Counted from the stretch's first letter, positions 34,224-43,783 are shown. The stretch is DNA of 53,250 nt from Fervidobacterium sp. UBA5837 (GCA_002432805.1 DJGV01000013.1:107866-161115), one strand, 5' to 3'. The notes: generated by a model not told the origin, from the letters alone. Made by a program: numbers and translations.

Positions 34224-35153
34224 ATGAAAATTCTATTTATGGGTACACCGGAATTTGCCGCATCTTATTTGGAGTACTTGATGGAAAATAGTTTTGATGT
34301 CGTTGCGGTGATAACGCAAAAAGACAAGCCACGTGGTCGTGGTCAGAAATTGTTACCAACACCGGTTAAAGAAGTTGCACTAAAATACGGTCTTTTAGTT
34401 TTCCAACCTTCTAATTTGAATAGAGAAGGCATGGAGATTATAGAGAAATGCCAGCCGGAAATTGGCATTGTCGTAGCGTACGGAAGGCTCATAAAGAAGC
34501 CATTCTTGGAGGCTATTCCATTTTACAATATCCATACATCGCTGCTTCCCAAATATCGTGGTCCTGCACCAATGCAGCGTGTAATAGAAAATGGCGAAAA
34601 TGTCACTGGCGTAACGATCTTCAAAATATCCGAGAGCATGGATGAAGGAGATATTGCGTTGAAGTGTGCATTTGAAATAGGCCAATGTGAGACGTTTGGT
34701 CAAGTTTACGAAAAGATGATAAGTAACGGTACACAGCTGTTGAAAGAGTTTTTGACCAGATATCCAATTGAATTGGTACCACAAGATCATTCACTGGCAA
34801 CATACGCACCGAAGATAGCAAAAGAGGACCTCTACGTAGATTTTTCAAGGCCTGCTGTGGATGTACGCAACAAGATTCGTGCATATGATCCACATCCAGG
34901 GGTGCGTGCAAGGTTTGGAGACATCGAAATAAAACTTTTTGGTGCATGCGATATGGAACGTATATCGTCAAATCCATTCAATGAAATTGAGGCCGGAAAG
35001 ATTGTGAAAATCGATAAGAATGGTGCATTGATAAAGACATTTGATAACGGCTTGTGGGTGAGTCATGTACAATTTCCCGGAAAAGGAAAGATTACGTTTG
35101 GAGACGCTAAGAATGGCGGATTGATTAGTGAAGGAGATATATTGGGAAAATAA
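34224..35153 (+). CDS. fmt: Methionyl-tRNA formyltransferase
   Basis: It formylates initiator Met-tRNA using 10-formyl-THF, which the fhs product in this window makes. The N-terminal FMGTPEFAASYLEYL is diagnostic. The catalytic trio is visible: Asn102 and His104 in YNIHTSLLPKYRG, and Asp140 in SMDEGD. The C-terminal tRNA-binding domain has KIRAYDPHPGVRARF. The 309-residue length is normal. AGGAGG precedes the ATG by about 8 bases. The usual partner def is not adjacent. Confidence 0.96.
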   Translation: MKILFMGTPEFAASYLEYLMENSFDVVAVITQKDKPRGRGQKLLPTPVKEVALKYGLLVFQPSNLNREGMEIIEKCQPEIGIVVAYGRLIKKPFLEAIPFYNIHTSLLPKYRGPAPMQRVIENGENVTGVTIFKISESMDEGDIALKCAFEIGQCETFGQVYEKMISNGTQLLKEFLTRYPIELVPQDHSLATYAPKIAKEDLYVDFSRPAVDVRNKIRAYDPHPGVRARFGDIEIKLFGACDMERISSNPFNEIEAGKIVKIDKNGALIKTFDNGLWVSHVQFPGKGKITFGDAKNGGLISEGDILGK

Positions 35154-35172
35154 AAAACCCCGCAATGCGGGG
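35152..35172 (-). terminator. Intrinsic terminator for the minus-strand gene at 35240
   Basis: CCCCGC (35158-35163) pairs with GCGGGG (35167-35172). On the minus strand it is followed by TTTTTTA, which overlaps the fmt stop codon. The plus-strand tail is poor, so fmt is probably not efficiently ended here. Confidence 0.75.
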
Positions 35173-35239
35173 GAAATGTTATTTTTAACGCATTTAAGGG
35201 GGTGGGGAGAGGGAGATTTGTTAACGAAAATGCGACAAG

Positions 35240-35611
35240 CTAACGACCTGATTTATTCAATCTGAAATAATCTGCGTCCTCATCTTGTGCAACCTTCATG
35301 TACCTGTGCTTTGCGTCTTCGAACATTCTATCGATTATCGCTTTTAAATCGCTGTTTACTGAAAGTTCGTTGATGATTCTCTCAAGTTCTCCAGTTAATG
35401 AATAAGTAAGTTCTTTTTCATCAAATTTGATGTCTTCTTGCAAGTTATTCGGTACGTCTGGCTTGATTATAACAAGTAATTTGAAGAAGAATTCGTAAAA
35501 CACCTTTCGTACATCGCTCTTTCGCTTTGCTTCGGATAGTTTTCTCCTGTAATCTGTTTGGAGTTCTCGCTCATGCTTCACGTAACTGAAGACTTTTCCC
35601 GTGTTTTCCAT
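35240..35611 (-). CDS. Small protein of unknown function
   Basis: I do not recognise this 123-residue protein. It is highly charged and mostly helical (TDYRRKLSEAKRKSDVRKVF), without signal peptide or membrane segment. A GGGGGG-rich ribosome binding site lies 4-5 bases before the ATG. It has its own terminator. It follows lgt on the same strand after a gap of 180 bases without a gene, so it may be a separate unit. Confidence 0.6.
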   Translation of the reverse strand: MENTGKVFSYVKHERELQTDYRRKLSEAKRKSDVRKVFYEFFFKLLVIIKPDVPNNLQEDIKFDEKELTYSLTGELERIINELSVNSDLKAIIDRMFEDAKHRYMKVAQDEDADYFRLNKSGR

Positions 35612-35791
35612 CGAATCCCCCCTTACATGGTATGGTTAAAACTATCTTCTTAAATGGAATTTTGAACATCTTTATATATCTTCATCAATACTTTAGACCC
35701 GTCGATATGTACAAATCGTTCTATGAGTTACAAAGACGTTACAATGAACGTAAGAAATGGCTAATATGGTTTTTAGCCCCTTATCGTTTAT

Positions 35792-36697
35792 TTAGTCTTT
35801 GTTTGCATCAATATTTTTTCCATTTGATTTGTCGTTCTTTCTTTGCCCCAAAAGATATGCATACCAGATTGCACCAGCGACGATCATTGCCAAACTTGCT
35901 ATTTGGGCTGTCCTTAGTTGACCGGCCATTAGGCTATCTAATCTCAAAGATTCAATCCAAAATCTTCCAATTGAATATAGTATGAGGTACAATGCTGTCG
36001 TCTCACCATACGACTTTTTCCGTTTTTCAACATAGAAGAAGAGAAAAATAAATACACCGAGATTCCACATGCTTTCGTAAAGGAAAGTCGGATGGAAATA
36101 CCTATCTACATCAAAACCCGGCATCCGTTTTTCAGATGGAACAAACATTTTCCAAGGGACCATTGTAGGGCGTCCGTACGCTTCGTAGTTGAAGAAGTTT
36201 CCCCATCTGCCTATAGCCTGACCTAACGGTAAAACTGAGGTAAACAAGTCCGTCGTGTGGACGAATTTGAAGTACCCCTTTACTTTTGAATAGATAAACA
36301 ATGTGAGCAAAACAGCAAATATGGCACCATGTATTGCTAATCCACCATGCCATATCTTCCAGATCTCCGACGGATACATTGAATAGTAACTCCAATTGAA
36401 GGCAACATAGTAAATCCTTGCTCCTAGTATACCCGCTATGATTCCCCAAAAGAGCCCTTCGTCTAAATCTTCAGGTTTTATCGGATAGTTACTTAATCGT
36501 TTCCTTGCAAGGAAATAGGATACCAAAATACCCGTTGCAATCATGACACTGTACCATTTGAGCTCAAAATTGCCAATTCTAAAAATGTATTCTCTAACTA
36601 TTAAGTTACCTGAAAAGACCGCTCTTAAAAAGAAAAATAATCCGACTGCGATAACAATAAGTACGATAAGCAAGATTATTTTTGATGACTTTTTCAT
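35792..36697 (-). CDS. lgt: Prolipoprotein diacylglyceryl transferase
   Basis: It transfers a diacylglyceryl group to the lipobox cysteine of prolipoproteins. Seven or so membrane helices are apparent. IWHGGLAIHGAIF carries the conserved HGG, and AIGRWGNFFNYEAYGRPT is the family signature with the essential arginine. A long N-terminal hydrophobic helix precedes the core, so the 301-residue length is above the minimum. It is the last gene of the chemosensory block, 40 bases after the unknown 440-residue gene. It would process the lipoproteins seen at 20713 and 22826. Confidence 0.93.
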   Translation of the reverse strand: MKKSSKIILLIVLIVIAVGLFFFLRAVFSGNLIVREYIFRIGNFELKWYSVMIATGILVSYFLARKRLSNYPIKPEDLDEGLFWGIIAGILGARIYYVAFNWSYYSMYPSEIWKIWHGGLAIHGAIFAVLLTLFIYSKVKGYFKFVHTTDLFTSVLPLGQAIGRWGNFFNYEAYGRPTMVPWKMFVPSEKRMPGFDVDRYFHPTFLYESMWNLGVFIFLFFYVEKRKKSYGETTALYLILYSIGRFWIESLRLDSLMAGQLRTAQIASLAMIVAGAIWYAYLLGQRKNDKSNGKNIDANKD

Positions 36698-36737
36698 CAG
36701 TTTGCACCACCTTTTTTATTTTTTTCTTATATCTCTC

Positions 36738-38060
36738 TTATTTCTCTTTACTTTTCCTCTTTCTCAAATCCTTTTCCCATAACTGCTGGTAGATATAACT
36801 GACTTTGGATAATTTTTCTTTGATTGAATCATCGAATGGCATATAACGCCAAAATATGTTTCTAACTTCCTTATCTAGTTTTTGAATTCCGCTTGATTCC
36901 TTTGTAACCCACATGACGTAGTCTTTTACGAATGCATCTATAGGGCTTCCTTTATAATCATTTTTCTCAAGATACTGGTAATATTCTCCGGTCAATCCCT
37001 CCTCCATCCATCTTCCAAAGGATAGTTCCTTGTCAATTTTCCATCGATATTCACCAAATGCTTGGAAAAATGGTTCGTTACCTTTCTTTGAGAATATTGG
37101 TACAACTAACCTACCACGTCCATATATATTCGTCCCTTCGACTGGTTCCCAACAAAATCCTACTTCGCCATACCCAGGGACTAATACAATGTACGGCGGC
37201 ATGTAGACATTTGCACCACGGATATTTCTGTTCAACGTTGTAGGATCAATATATTTGAATTCCTCAAACATACTGCTTAATACTTTCTTCGATAATACTT
37301 TGCTGACATCTTTCATATAATTTGAAATAAGTGCTGGATATTGATTTCCAAGTTTTCCTATCACTTTCCTTATCATCTGACGAACAACCTGTGACTCTGT
37401 AGAGATGCTATCTTTGTTCTTATCAGTCTTCAAGGCGTTATTTCTCAACGATTGGTTCTGCTCTTTTGCGTTTTGTAGCGTTTCGAAAAGACTTTTTATC
37501 TCGTTGTCCATCCGCCGCAAATTTCCTACACTCTTGACTATTTCATCGAATATCACATAGACTGCTTTGGAATAAGGGCCTTTTGATTGTACACCTTTTG
37601 TAAGGTCTTTGAGTTTATCTTCTTCGATCGCACGTTCAAATATCTTTCTTTCATATTCTTTCTCAATCCAGGTTATGTCAAATGTTCTTTGAACGTGAGT
37701 ATCTTGAATTACATCTTCAAATGTCGAAGGTGCTATCTTGCCACTCTTGACTGCAATGAGCCATTCATCTACGTAGTAGAATACGTCACTATCTTGTTTT
37801 GAAAATGTCTCTTTTATACTCTCCAAATCATCTTTTGATAAATACCGAGGGTCTATCAGTCCCAACCTAATCAAAAGCCTCTGCTCAACTGGTGAGTCTT
37901 CACTTATACCCTCACATATAGTCATGTATACATTCCAAAAAACTTCTGCAAATTCATCCTTGTGGCCTTGAAAATCTTTCTCTTGCAATTCTTTGACAGT
38001 CATGAATTCTTCTTTGAGTGACTTGTCTATACCATCGAATAATTTGTCGAAATATTCCAT
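36738..38060 (-). CDS. Unknown 440-residue protein in the chemosensory operon
   Basis: I do not recognise a domain. The first 200 residues are charged and helical. A central part has a possible coiled coil (NEIKSLFETLQNAKEQNQSL). The C-terminal half is richer in aromatics and glycine (MPPYIVLVPGYGEVGFCWEP). No signal peptide or membrane helix is present. The ATG at 38060 is chosen, because AAAGGA lies 8 bases before it; it starts 5 bases after the stop of the winged-helix gene. Its placement suggests a soluble partner or output of the signalling block, but this is inference. Confidence 0.6.
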   Translation of the reverse strand: MEYFDKLFDGIDKSLKEEFMTVKELQEKDFQGHKDEFAEVFWNVYMTICEGISEDSPVEQRLLIRLGLIDPRYLSKDDLESIKETFSKQDSDVFYYVDEWLIAVKSGKIAPSTFEDVIQDTHVQRTFDITWIEKEYERKIFERAIEEDKLKDLTKGVQSKGPYSKAVYVIFDEIVKSVGNLRRMDNEIKSLFETLQNAKEQNQSLRNNALKTDKNKDSISTESQVVRQMIRKVIGKLGNQYPALISNYMKDVSKVLSKKVLSSMFEEFKYIDPTTLNRNIRGANVYMPPYIVLVPGYGEVGFCWEPVEGTNIYGRGRLVVPIFSKKGNEPFFQAFGEYRWKIDKELSFGRWMEEGLTGEYYQYLEKNDYKGSPIDAFVKDYVMWVTKESSGIQKLDKEVRNIFWRYMPFDDSIKEKLSKVSYIYQQLWEKDLRKRKSKEK

Positions 38061-38065
38061 TGAAC

Positions 38066-38677
38066 TTATCCTTTCCAAGTAAGTCTTAGTTTGTTATCGC
38101 TAAATTCTACAGAATAAACGTTTCTAAGTCGCCTGATCAATGCCTTTTTTGTCATTATTTCAGCATTTTTGAACGAGGCTATTATCACTGCGTCAACTTG
38201 CAACACAGCGTCAAGGGAGATTACTGGGATACCGTCTATCTTTGTACCTATCTTTTCTTTGTTGTCATCTATAAACGAAAGTACGTTGAACGAGGGACGA
38301 GAGGTTATGAGCCTTTCTATCATCTGCCCAACGACGCCCGCACCGTATATGGCAATATCACGCTTTCCAGATAGTTTAAGAAAAATGTCTTGAAATTTCA
38401 GTTCGATGCTCTTGTACAACTGTGATATCTCGGAAAAGTAAGCAAGGCACAAGTAGTTGAGTTGCACTAATCCTTTATTTGTCAGTTTGTACCTACCGCT
38501 ATCTTTCTCAACAAGGCCTTTTTCAAGAAGGTCCTTAAGATATTTGTTGACAAGAGATGGTACAATACCCGCTTTGAGTGCTATCTCAGATTGTACCGAT
38601 ATGTTCTCATTTAGTGCCTGCAAAATCATCATTTGACGATACGTTGGAGAATATTCAAAAAATTCGAAATCTGTCAT
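38066..38677 (-). CDS. Winged-helix and Rossmann-fold protein (Rex-like layout)
   Basis: The N-terminal 80 residues form a winged helix (QSEIALKAGIVPSLVNKYL, then GLVEKDSGRYKLTNKGL). The C-terminal part is a nucleotide-binding fold with IAIYGAGVVGQMIERL, followed by VLSFIDDNKEKIGTKIDG and DAVIIAS. This resembles CoA- or NAD-binding regulators or sugar-epimerase-like sensors. I cannot tell the ligand or whether it binds DNA. The start is the ATG at 38677, with AGGAGA 7 bases before it. It sits between the MCP gene and the unknown 440-residue gene, so it could be the transcriptional output of the operon. Confidence 0.65.
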   Translation of the reverse strand: MTDFEFFEYSPTYRQMMILQALNENISVQSEIALKAGIVPSLVNKYLKDLLEKGLVEKDSGRYKLTNKGLVQLNYLCLAYFSEISQLYKSIELKFQDIFLKLSGKRDIAIYGAGVVGQMIERLITSRPSFNVLSFIDDNKEKIGTKIDGIPVISLDAVLQVDAVIIASFKNAEIMTKKALIRRLRNVYSVEFSDNKLRLTWKG

Positions 38678-38732
38678 GTATATTTCTCCTCTCATTTCTT
38701 CTTAATCTAATAAAAAATTTATCTTTCTGCAT

Positions 38733-39992
38733 TTACAGAACAATTGTATTCATTGACTGTGAGAATTTCTGCACTTCATCCTTTATCTTGTTTATCGCAT
38801 CTTCGAATTGCTCAACGCCAGAATAAAGTTGCTCAACTGATTCGTGTGTCGTTTTGGAAATTCTCGCAAGTTTATCAACGTTGGATGTTGAGGCAGCCGT
38901 AACTTGACCTATTGCATCGAATGAATTTCTAACAGAAGATAGGTCCTTGGAGATCTTCTCGGTTATGAGCACCGTAGATGTAACAACTCTCTCGACTGCA
39001 TTCAACGATGACTTCGATTCTTTTGAAAGTGTCCTTGTAGAATTTGAAAGGTCCATTATCATCTCTGCAATGCGTGCAAGTCCATCTCTATCGATGTTCT
39101 GTTTACTCGTCTCTATAGAGGCATTTATAGCGAGCACTGTTATGTTATCTGAGATTTCTGTTATTCGTTCAGTAATTTGCGATAATACCTCTGTGAGGTT
39201 TGCAAGTTGGGTGGTTGAATTTGTTATCTCCTCTATCGTATTGGTAAATTCCTTGATTCTAATAAGTATGGACTCTATTTCCGCCCTACTTTCTTCCAAA
39301 TAGGCGGCGAATTCCTCAACCGATTTATCCAGTTCCATTGAGGCTTGTTCTGTGTTCTCCGCCATGGCCTTTATTTCAGCAGTTGAAGAAGATGTGGAAA
39401 TAACACTGTCTGAAATGGTTCTGAACAATTCATTTGTGGCCTCAATCTGTTTTTTTGGCGTTCTAACGAAGAATTCTCCGAAGAAATATCCAAGTACGAG
39501 AGAGAGAATTATGGAAATCGGATAAACGAGTGTGAATATAGACTTTTTGAAAGTGTTCAAATCGCTGAACAATTCGTTTTCAGTGGCCGCATGTGCTAAG
39601 TAATTTTGCCCGTCGTACGCAAATGCGACATACCTTCTTTGTTCTTCGTAATTGTACGAATAAACCCCAGAACCATTTTCCACCATGTACTCAACCAAAT
39701 TTGGAACAGATTCTTTTATGTTTTGACCGATTTTTGTTGGATCACTGTGGTATATCGTTGTTCCATCAGCTGAAATCAAGTAGTAATAACCGAACTCCGG
39801 CTTCAATTCAAAGATCTTCTCAGAGATTTGAACGTTTGCAATCGTTGAGACTTCATTCTCAAATCCTTTTAAAGCAACGTCTTTTATGATATTACTTATG
39901 GCTGGGAACGAAATGAACATAATAACCGTCAAGAATACAACTAAGAGAACCATTATAGCTATTGCATATTTCCAGCTTAGCTTCATTTTCAC
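38733..39992 (-). CDS. Methyl-accepting-like receptor with a Cache-like sensor and no HAMP
   Basis: TM1 spans about residues 9-29. An extracytoplasmic sensor of about 120 residues (YYYLISADGTTIYHSDPTKI is Cache-like) is followed by TM2 at about 152-174. The cytoplasmic part is a long coiled coil. The hairpin tip reads VLAINASIETSK, where typical receptors read LALNAAIEAAR. The downstream GExGRGFAVVA segment is replaced by IDRDGLARIAEMI. No HAMP domain is visible after TM2. The start is the GTG at 39992, with GGAGGAT about 5 bases before it. It is the receptor of the local CheA/CheW/CheR/CheB set. Confidence 0.8.
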   Translation of the reverse strand: MKMKLSWKYAIAIMVLLVVFLTVIMFISFPAISNIIKDVALKGFENEVSTIANVQISEKIFELKPEFGYYYLISADGTTIYHSDPTKIGQNIKESVPNLVEYMVENGSGVYSYNYEEQRRYVAFAYDGQNYLAHAATENELFSDLNTFKKSIFTLVYPISIILSLVLGYFFGEFFVRTPKKQIEATNELFRTISDSVISTSSSTAEIKAMAENTEQASMELDKSVEEFAAYLEESRAEIESILIRIKEFTNTIEEITNSTTQLANLTEVLSQITERITEISDNITVLAINASIETSKQNIDRDGLARIAEMIMDLSNSTRTLSKESKSSLNAVERVVTSTVLITEKISKDLSSVRNSFDAIGQVTAASTSNVDKLARISKTTHESVEQLYSGVEQFEDAINKIKDEVQKFSQSMNTIVL

Positions 39993-40012
39993 GATAATCC
40001 TCCTCCCACAAA

Positions 40013-41335
40013 TCAAAATATATTTTCCACTACCTTGCCAAGCGTCTCGCCATTCCACTCGGCTATGGTAACTGAAATATTCAGTGTTATCTCATTTTTC
40101 AGTTCCAACATTAGTACAGTCTCGTTTATGTCTTTCTTGATCTCTTCAAATAGCGCTTCGGATTTTTGAGCACTTGAACCAATTAGCACACAGAAAAACT
40201 CGTTGAACGCTATCCTTCCAACAAGGTCTTGTACTCTTATCATAAGTTGCTTTGCAACGTTTTTGAGAATTTCGTTTGCAACCATGCCACCGCGCTGTAA
40301 GCTTATCTCCCTTAAATTATCGATGCGCAGTTTCGCAAAAGAAAGAGGAATACTATTTCTTTGTGCAAAATTCATGGCATACGATATCTTAGACCTTAGA
40401 TAAGTACTGTTGTATGTCCCAGTAACCTCATCTATATCTCGATTTTTCGACAGATTTCTATAGTCGTTTAAGAGATTGAATAGAGTACTAAATGTGTCAA
40501 TCAGAGGCAGCAATGTTCGTTGAACAAGTTCAGGTGTTGTGGGACTCTCGACAACGATGAAACCAACAGAGTCTTCCTTGAAATACACTGTTTCTATAAC
40601 GTACTCACATTTCAAATGCCTTGTTCCAACAAAATTCTCCTCAAAATTTATGTATGAAGTTACGTCGCTTACCTTCGCAATGACTTCTTTCAGATCTTCT
40701 GGGAATGCTAGCTGTTCTTTTCCAAAGCCATATACTCTCAAAGTTGAGAGCGATGATATGGCGAAATAGCACGAATCAAATTGAAAGAGCTCGCTGAAGA
40801 GTTCATATATCTTCTTCAATACGAGTTCTTCATCAAAGACATATGGAGTCAGTTCCAGTATCTCTTGGATGATGGTTGAGTGCTTCAAGCTCTCTTCAAG
40901 TATATCGACGAGTTCACTAAATGGTTCAATGCGCATTTTGTATATCTCTCTCGACCATTCTATAGAGTATGGTTGTTCTATAAAATTCAAGATCGTCTTT
41001 TCTATCTCATCTTGAGAAATGGTCTTTTTCAAAAACGCATTTGCTCCACTCTTTTTTGCCCAAAATGGATTGATCGTTTCATCAACTCCCGTGAGCATCA
41101 ATATTCCAACGCCTCTAAATGCTTGGAAACTTCTTATAAATCGGGTGAAATGTATACCGTTCAGCTTCGGCATGACGTAATCTACTATAACTACATCAGG
41201 CAGGAATGTGAAAAACTTGTTTATACCGTCAAGCCCATCCTTTGCCACTTCAACGGTGTTGTCGTGTAGTTCTATCAGATTCTTCAGATAGTTTCGCCAG
41301 ACGTCTGAATCATCGATAACTAATACTTTCTTCAA
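40013..41335 (-). CDS. Response regulator with REC, middle domain and degenerate GGDEF
   Basis: The receiver has Asp8, Asp9, Asp52, Thr82 and Lys103-104, so it should accept a phosphoryl group. A GAF-like middle region (about 160-290) follows. The last 130 residues start as a GGDEF domain (DIDEVTGTYNSTYLRSKI), but the signature reads RIAFNEF where GGDEF is expected (376-380). The domain also ends without the usual final helix. Diguanylate cyclase activity is therefore very unlikely. The start is a TTG with GGGGGAAG before it. The layout matches WspR-type outputs, but the enzyme is probably dead and may act as a binding platform. Confidence 0.85.
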   Translation of the reverse strand: MKKVLVIDDSDVWRNYLKNLIELHDNTVEVAKDGLDGINKFFTFLPDVVIVDYVMPKLNGIHFTRFIRSFQAFRGVGILMLTGVDETINPFWAKKSGANAFLKKTISQDEIEKTILNFIEQPYSIEWSREIYKMRIEPFSELVDILEESLKHSTIIQEILELTPYVFDEELVLKKIYELFSELFQFDSCYFAISSLSTLRVYGFGKEQLAFPEDLKEVIAKVSDVTSYINFEENFVGTRHLKCEYVIETVYFKEDSVGFIVVESPTTPELVQRTLLPLIDTFSTLFNLLNDYRNLSKNRDIDEVTGTYNSTYLRSKISYAMNFAQRNSIPLSFAKLRIDNLREISLQRGGMVANEILKNVAKQLMIRVQDLVGRIAFNEFFCVLIGSSAQKSEALFEEIKKDINETVLMLELKNEITLNISVTIAEWNGETLGKVVENIF

Positions 41336-41370
41336 GGTGTCTTCCCCCTTAGCAAATTAGTCTTCATCTA

Positions 41371-41916
41371 TTACCCTCTATTAAGAGTCAGCAATAGTTC
41401 CCTTATCTTTTCAACTTCCATCTTTTCGTAATGTTCCTCAAGCGCCTCACTTATGTTTTCAGGTAGATACTTGAATTTCGGATTCTTCTGAACTATGAAC
41501 CTGACACCATTTTTCCTGAGCTCTCCAACGTGTTCTTTTCCATCATCACCGAGCCCACCGAGAACTACTACTATAAAATCTCTTGGATCGCACTTTTTCA
41601 TAGATTCAAAGAGTACAGAAATCGATGGATGTACCTTCGATTGAGATTTATGAACTGTTATCATTTCGTTATTGACAAGTGCGATGTCCTTCTCACCTTC
41701 TGGTAAATAGACTTTAGCATCCAAAGATGTGCATTTTTGAACAACTTCAACATTATGATCTGTCTCTTTTGCTATGTGTTGTGCAAATGTTTCCATTACT
41801 GATCCAGTAAAGTGTAAACATACTATGACAGGTATCCTTAATTTCTCGTCAATCTTCAATATCTTGAGCACATCTGAAGGACTTCCAGCTGAACCTACGA
41901 TTATGAATTTTTTCAT
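41371..41916 (-). CDS. CheB methylesterase without receiver domain
   Basis: It should remove methyl groups from receptor glutamates. The catalytic triad is visible in the family context: Ser in VGSAGSP, His in CLHFTGS and Asp in GGLGDDG. The length is about that of the catalytic domain alone, like FrzG. There is no REC domain or linker, so control by CheA phosphorylation is not possible through this protein. The ATG at 41916 has no clear ribosome binding site. It lies between the CheA hybrid and the REC-GGDEF gene. Confidence 0.8.
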   Translation of the reverse strand: MKKFIIVGSAGSPSDVLKILKIDEKLRIPVIVCLHFTGSVMETFAQHIAKETDHNVEVVQKCTSLDAKVYLPEGEKDIALVNNEMITVHKSQSKVHPSISVLFESMKKCDPRDFIVVVLGGLGDDGKEHVGELRKNGVRFIVQKNPKFKYLPENISEALEEHYEKMEVEKIRELLLTLNRG

Positions 41917-42007
41917 CGTATTCGAGCACACAGTTTAAGTATTATTGGGTTTTTCTGTGCTGTGCTCTTCCTTCCTTTCCAATTGAGAATAGAAGTACAA
42001 GGCAGAG

Positions 42008-43783
42008 CTATTTTTTGATCAATTTTTCGATCAGTCTCAAAAGTCGCTCCGGTGGTTCTTCTTTCGATATGTATGAGTCTGCGCCTACTTCGATCCCTTT
42101 TTGCAACTGTTCATGCGACAGTGTGCTGAAGAGTATCACGGGTAGTTGTTCATCGAGTTCTTTTATGCGTTTGGTAGTCTCAAAGCCATCTATGTGAGGC
42201 ATTTCAACATCGCATACGACGACATCGGGTAAATTTGAACGATTTTTCTCAATAAACTTGACCGCTTCTAACCCATCTTTGGCTTCAAAGACTTTATAAC
42301 CAAAAGTACTGAGAAACTTTGATACTATAGTTCTCGTTACAACAGAGTCGTCTACGAGTAGTACACTGTACTGTTGTGATTTTTCTACATTATCCTGAGA
42401 TATCGTGCTGACATCTATAACAGGTAATGGATATACGAATATGTTTTTGACAAATCCTTTTATGAATCCATAATTCTCATTGCTGATTTGACCATCAAAA
42501 GTGCCAAGTATGTTGTCAACCAATATAGTCTTCTGGGACGTTGTAATTATACCAAATCTTGGAATTCTTGATTGGTAAGATATTTCAAATAGCTTGCCAT
42601 TATGTTTGATTTTCCCATCTGTAATATCTGGTTTGCTGATTACTTCAACTATATCGTTGAAATCTACACAGAATTTGTAATTATCTGATTCGACTACGAG
42701 TACACGTACAAAGAGTGTCCTTATGGGAAAGTGGACTATGAATCGAGTACCTTTTCCCATTTCTGTTACTAACTCAACATTTCCACCACGGGCTATCGCA
42801 AAATTCTTCACCACATCTAAACCTATACCCCTGCCAGATGTTCCGTCAGTTTTTTCAGATGTTGAAAACCCTGGAATGAAGATCAATTCATCAGGGCGCA
42901 TGTTACCTAATCCCATCCTGATCGCTTTCTGCCTAACTTTCTCAAAATCTATACCTGCACCATCGTCCTCGACTTCTAAGTAGAGTTCGTTTCCAAGTAC
43001 ATAGCTTCTAAATGCTATTGTTCCAAACTCTGGTTTGCCATGCCGAACTCTGGTTTCAGGCGATTCTATACCATGAGAAATTGCATTTCGCACAAGGTGA
43101 ACTAACATATCTATGAGCATCTGGGAATCTTTCTTCTCTATACGCTCATCACCAATATCTAAGTTCAATTTTACATTTTTCTTGTTTATCGTAGCTTCTT
43201 GAATGACAAGGACATCGAAATTTCTAAGCAAACTGCCCAGTTTTACGTAAAAACTGTCCTCGATCAAAGTGGAAAGTTTACTCTTCAACGCCCTGACATC
43301 GCGTAGTGCATTCTTCGTATCATCGCGCATTAAGCTGTTTTCAGTACTCAGCGTTAATGAAACGAATTCAGTCAACAATTCTATTGGTAATTGAGATGCC
43401 AATTTTGAGATAGCTTGTGCACTTGCTTCTGGTACTTGCTCTTTACCTTCTATAACATCTATGATTTTTTGTACCTCGTTATCGGTCAAATCTGTATTTC
43501 TTTCAAGAACTGACGGAATGGTAGAGAGCATCCTTGCCCAAAATTCGTCTGGAAGCGTTATCTCACCTGTGGAATATTTCTTGAAATATTCTTCTAACGT
43601 GTGCATTAGAGTTTTGTATCCATTGAAACCAACCAAACTTGCAGAACCCTTTATTGTATGGAATATCCTGTACAACTCATTTATCACGCTATGGTCCTTA
43701 CTTTCCAAGTATTTTCTTATGAGATCTATCGATTGTTGTCCTTTTTCTCTAAGTTCTTGGAAGAATATTTCAACAAAATCCAT
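42008..43783 (-). CDS. CheA-REC hybrid histidine kinase
   Basis: The order is HPt (FHTIKGSASLVGF with the phospho-His), a short dimerisation region, a CheA-type ATPase, a CheW-like regulatory domain (about 385-490) and a C-terminal receiver. The ATPase motifs are HLVRNAISHGIE, DDGAGID, FIPGFS and GRGIGLD. The receiver has the Asp pair, a phospho-Asp in VVCDVEMP and a Lys. A P2 domain is missing. The start is the ATG at 43783, with GGTGG just before it; the open frame goes on for 27 codons, but without a better site. FrzE and WspE share this layout. Confidence 0.93.
   Translation of the reverse strand: MDFVEIFFQELREKGQQSIDLIRKYLESKDHSVINELYRIFHTIKGSASLVGFNGYKTLMHTLEEYFKKYSTGEITLPDEFWARMLSTIPSVLERNTDLTDNEVQKIIDVIEGKEQVPEASAQAISKLASQLPIELLTEFVSLTLSTENSLMRDDTKNALRDVRALKSKLSTLIEDSFYVKLGSLLRNFDVLVIQEATINKKNVKLNLDIGDERIEKKDSQMLIDMLVHLVRNAISHGIESPETRVRHGKPEFGTIAFRSYVLGNELYLEVEDDGAGIDFEKVRQKAIRMGLGNMRPDELIFIPGFSTSEKTDGTSGRGIGLDVVKNFAIARGGNVELVTEMGKGTRFIVHFPIRTLFVRVLVVESDNYKFCVDFNDIVEVISKPDITDGKIKHNGKLFEISYQSRIPRFGIITTSQKTILVDNILGTFDGQISNENYGFIKGFVKNIFVYPLPVIDVSTISQDNVEKSQQYSVLLVDDSVVTRTIVSKFLSTFGYKVFEAKDGLEAVKFIEKNRSNLPDVVVCDVEMPHIDGFETTKRIKELDEQLPVILFSTLSHEQLQKGIEVGADSYISKEEPPERLLRLIEKLIKK

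Noticed and set aside
35632..35985. A 117-codon plus-strand frame overlapping lgt
   Set aside because: Most of it is antisense to lgt and it shows no protein features of its own.
40013..41335. Calling the REC-GGDEF gene a working WspR diguanylate cyclase
   Set aside because: The GGDEF motif reads AFNEF and the final helix is missing, so catalysis is not supported.
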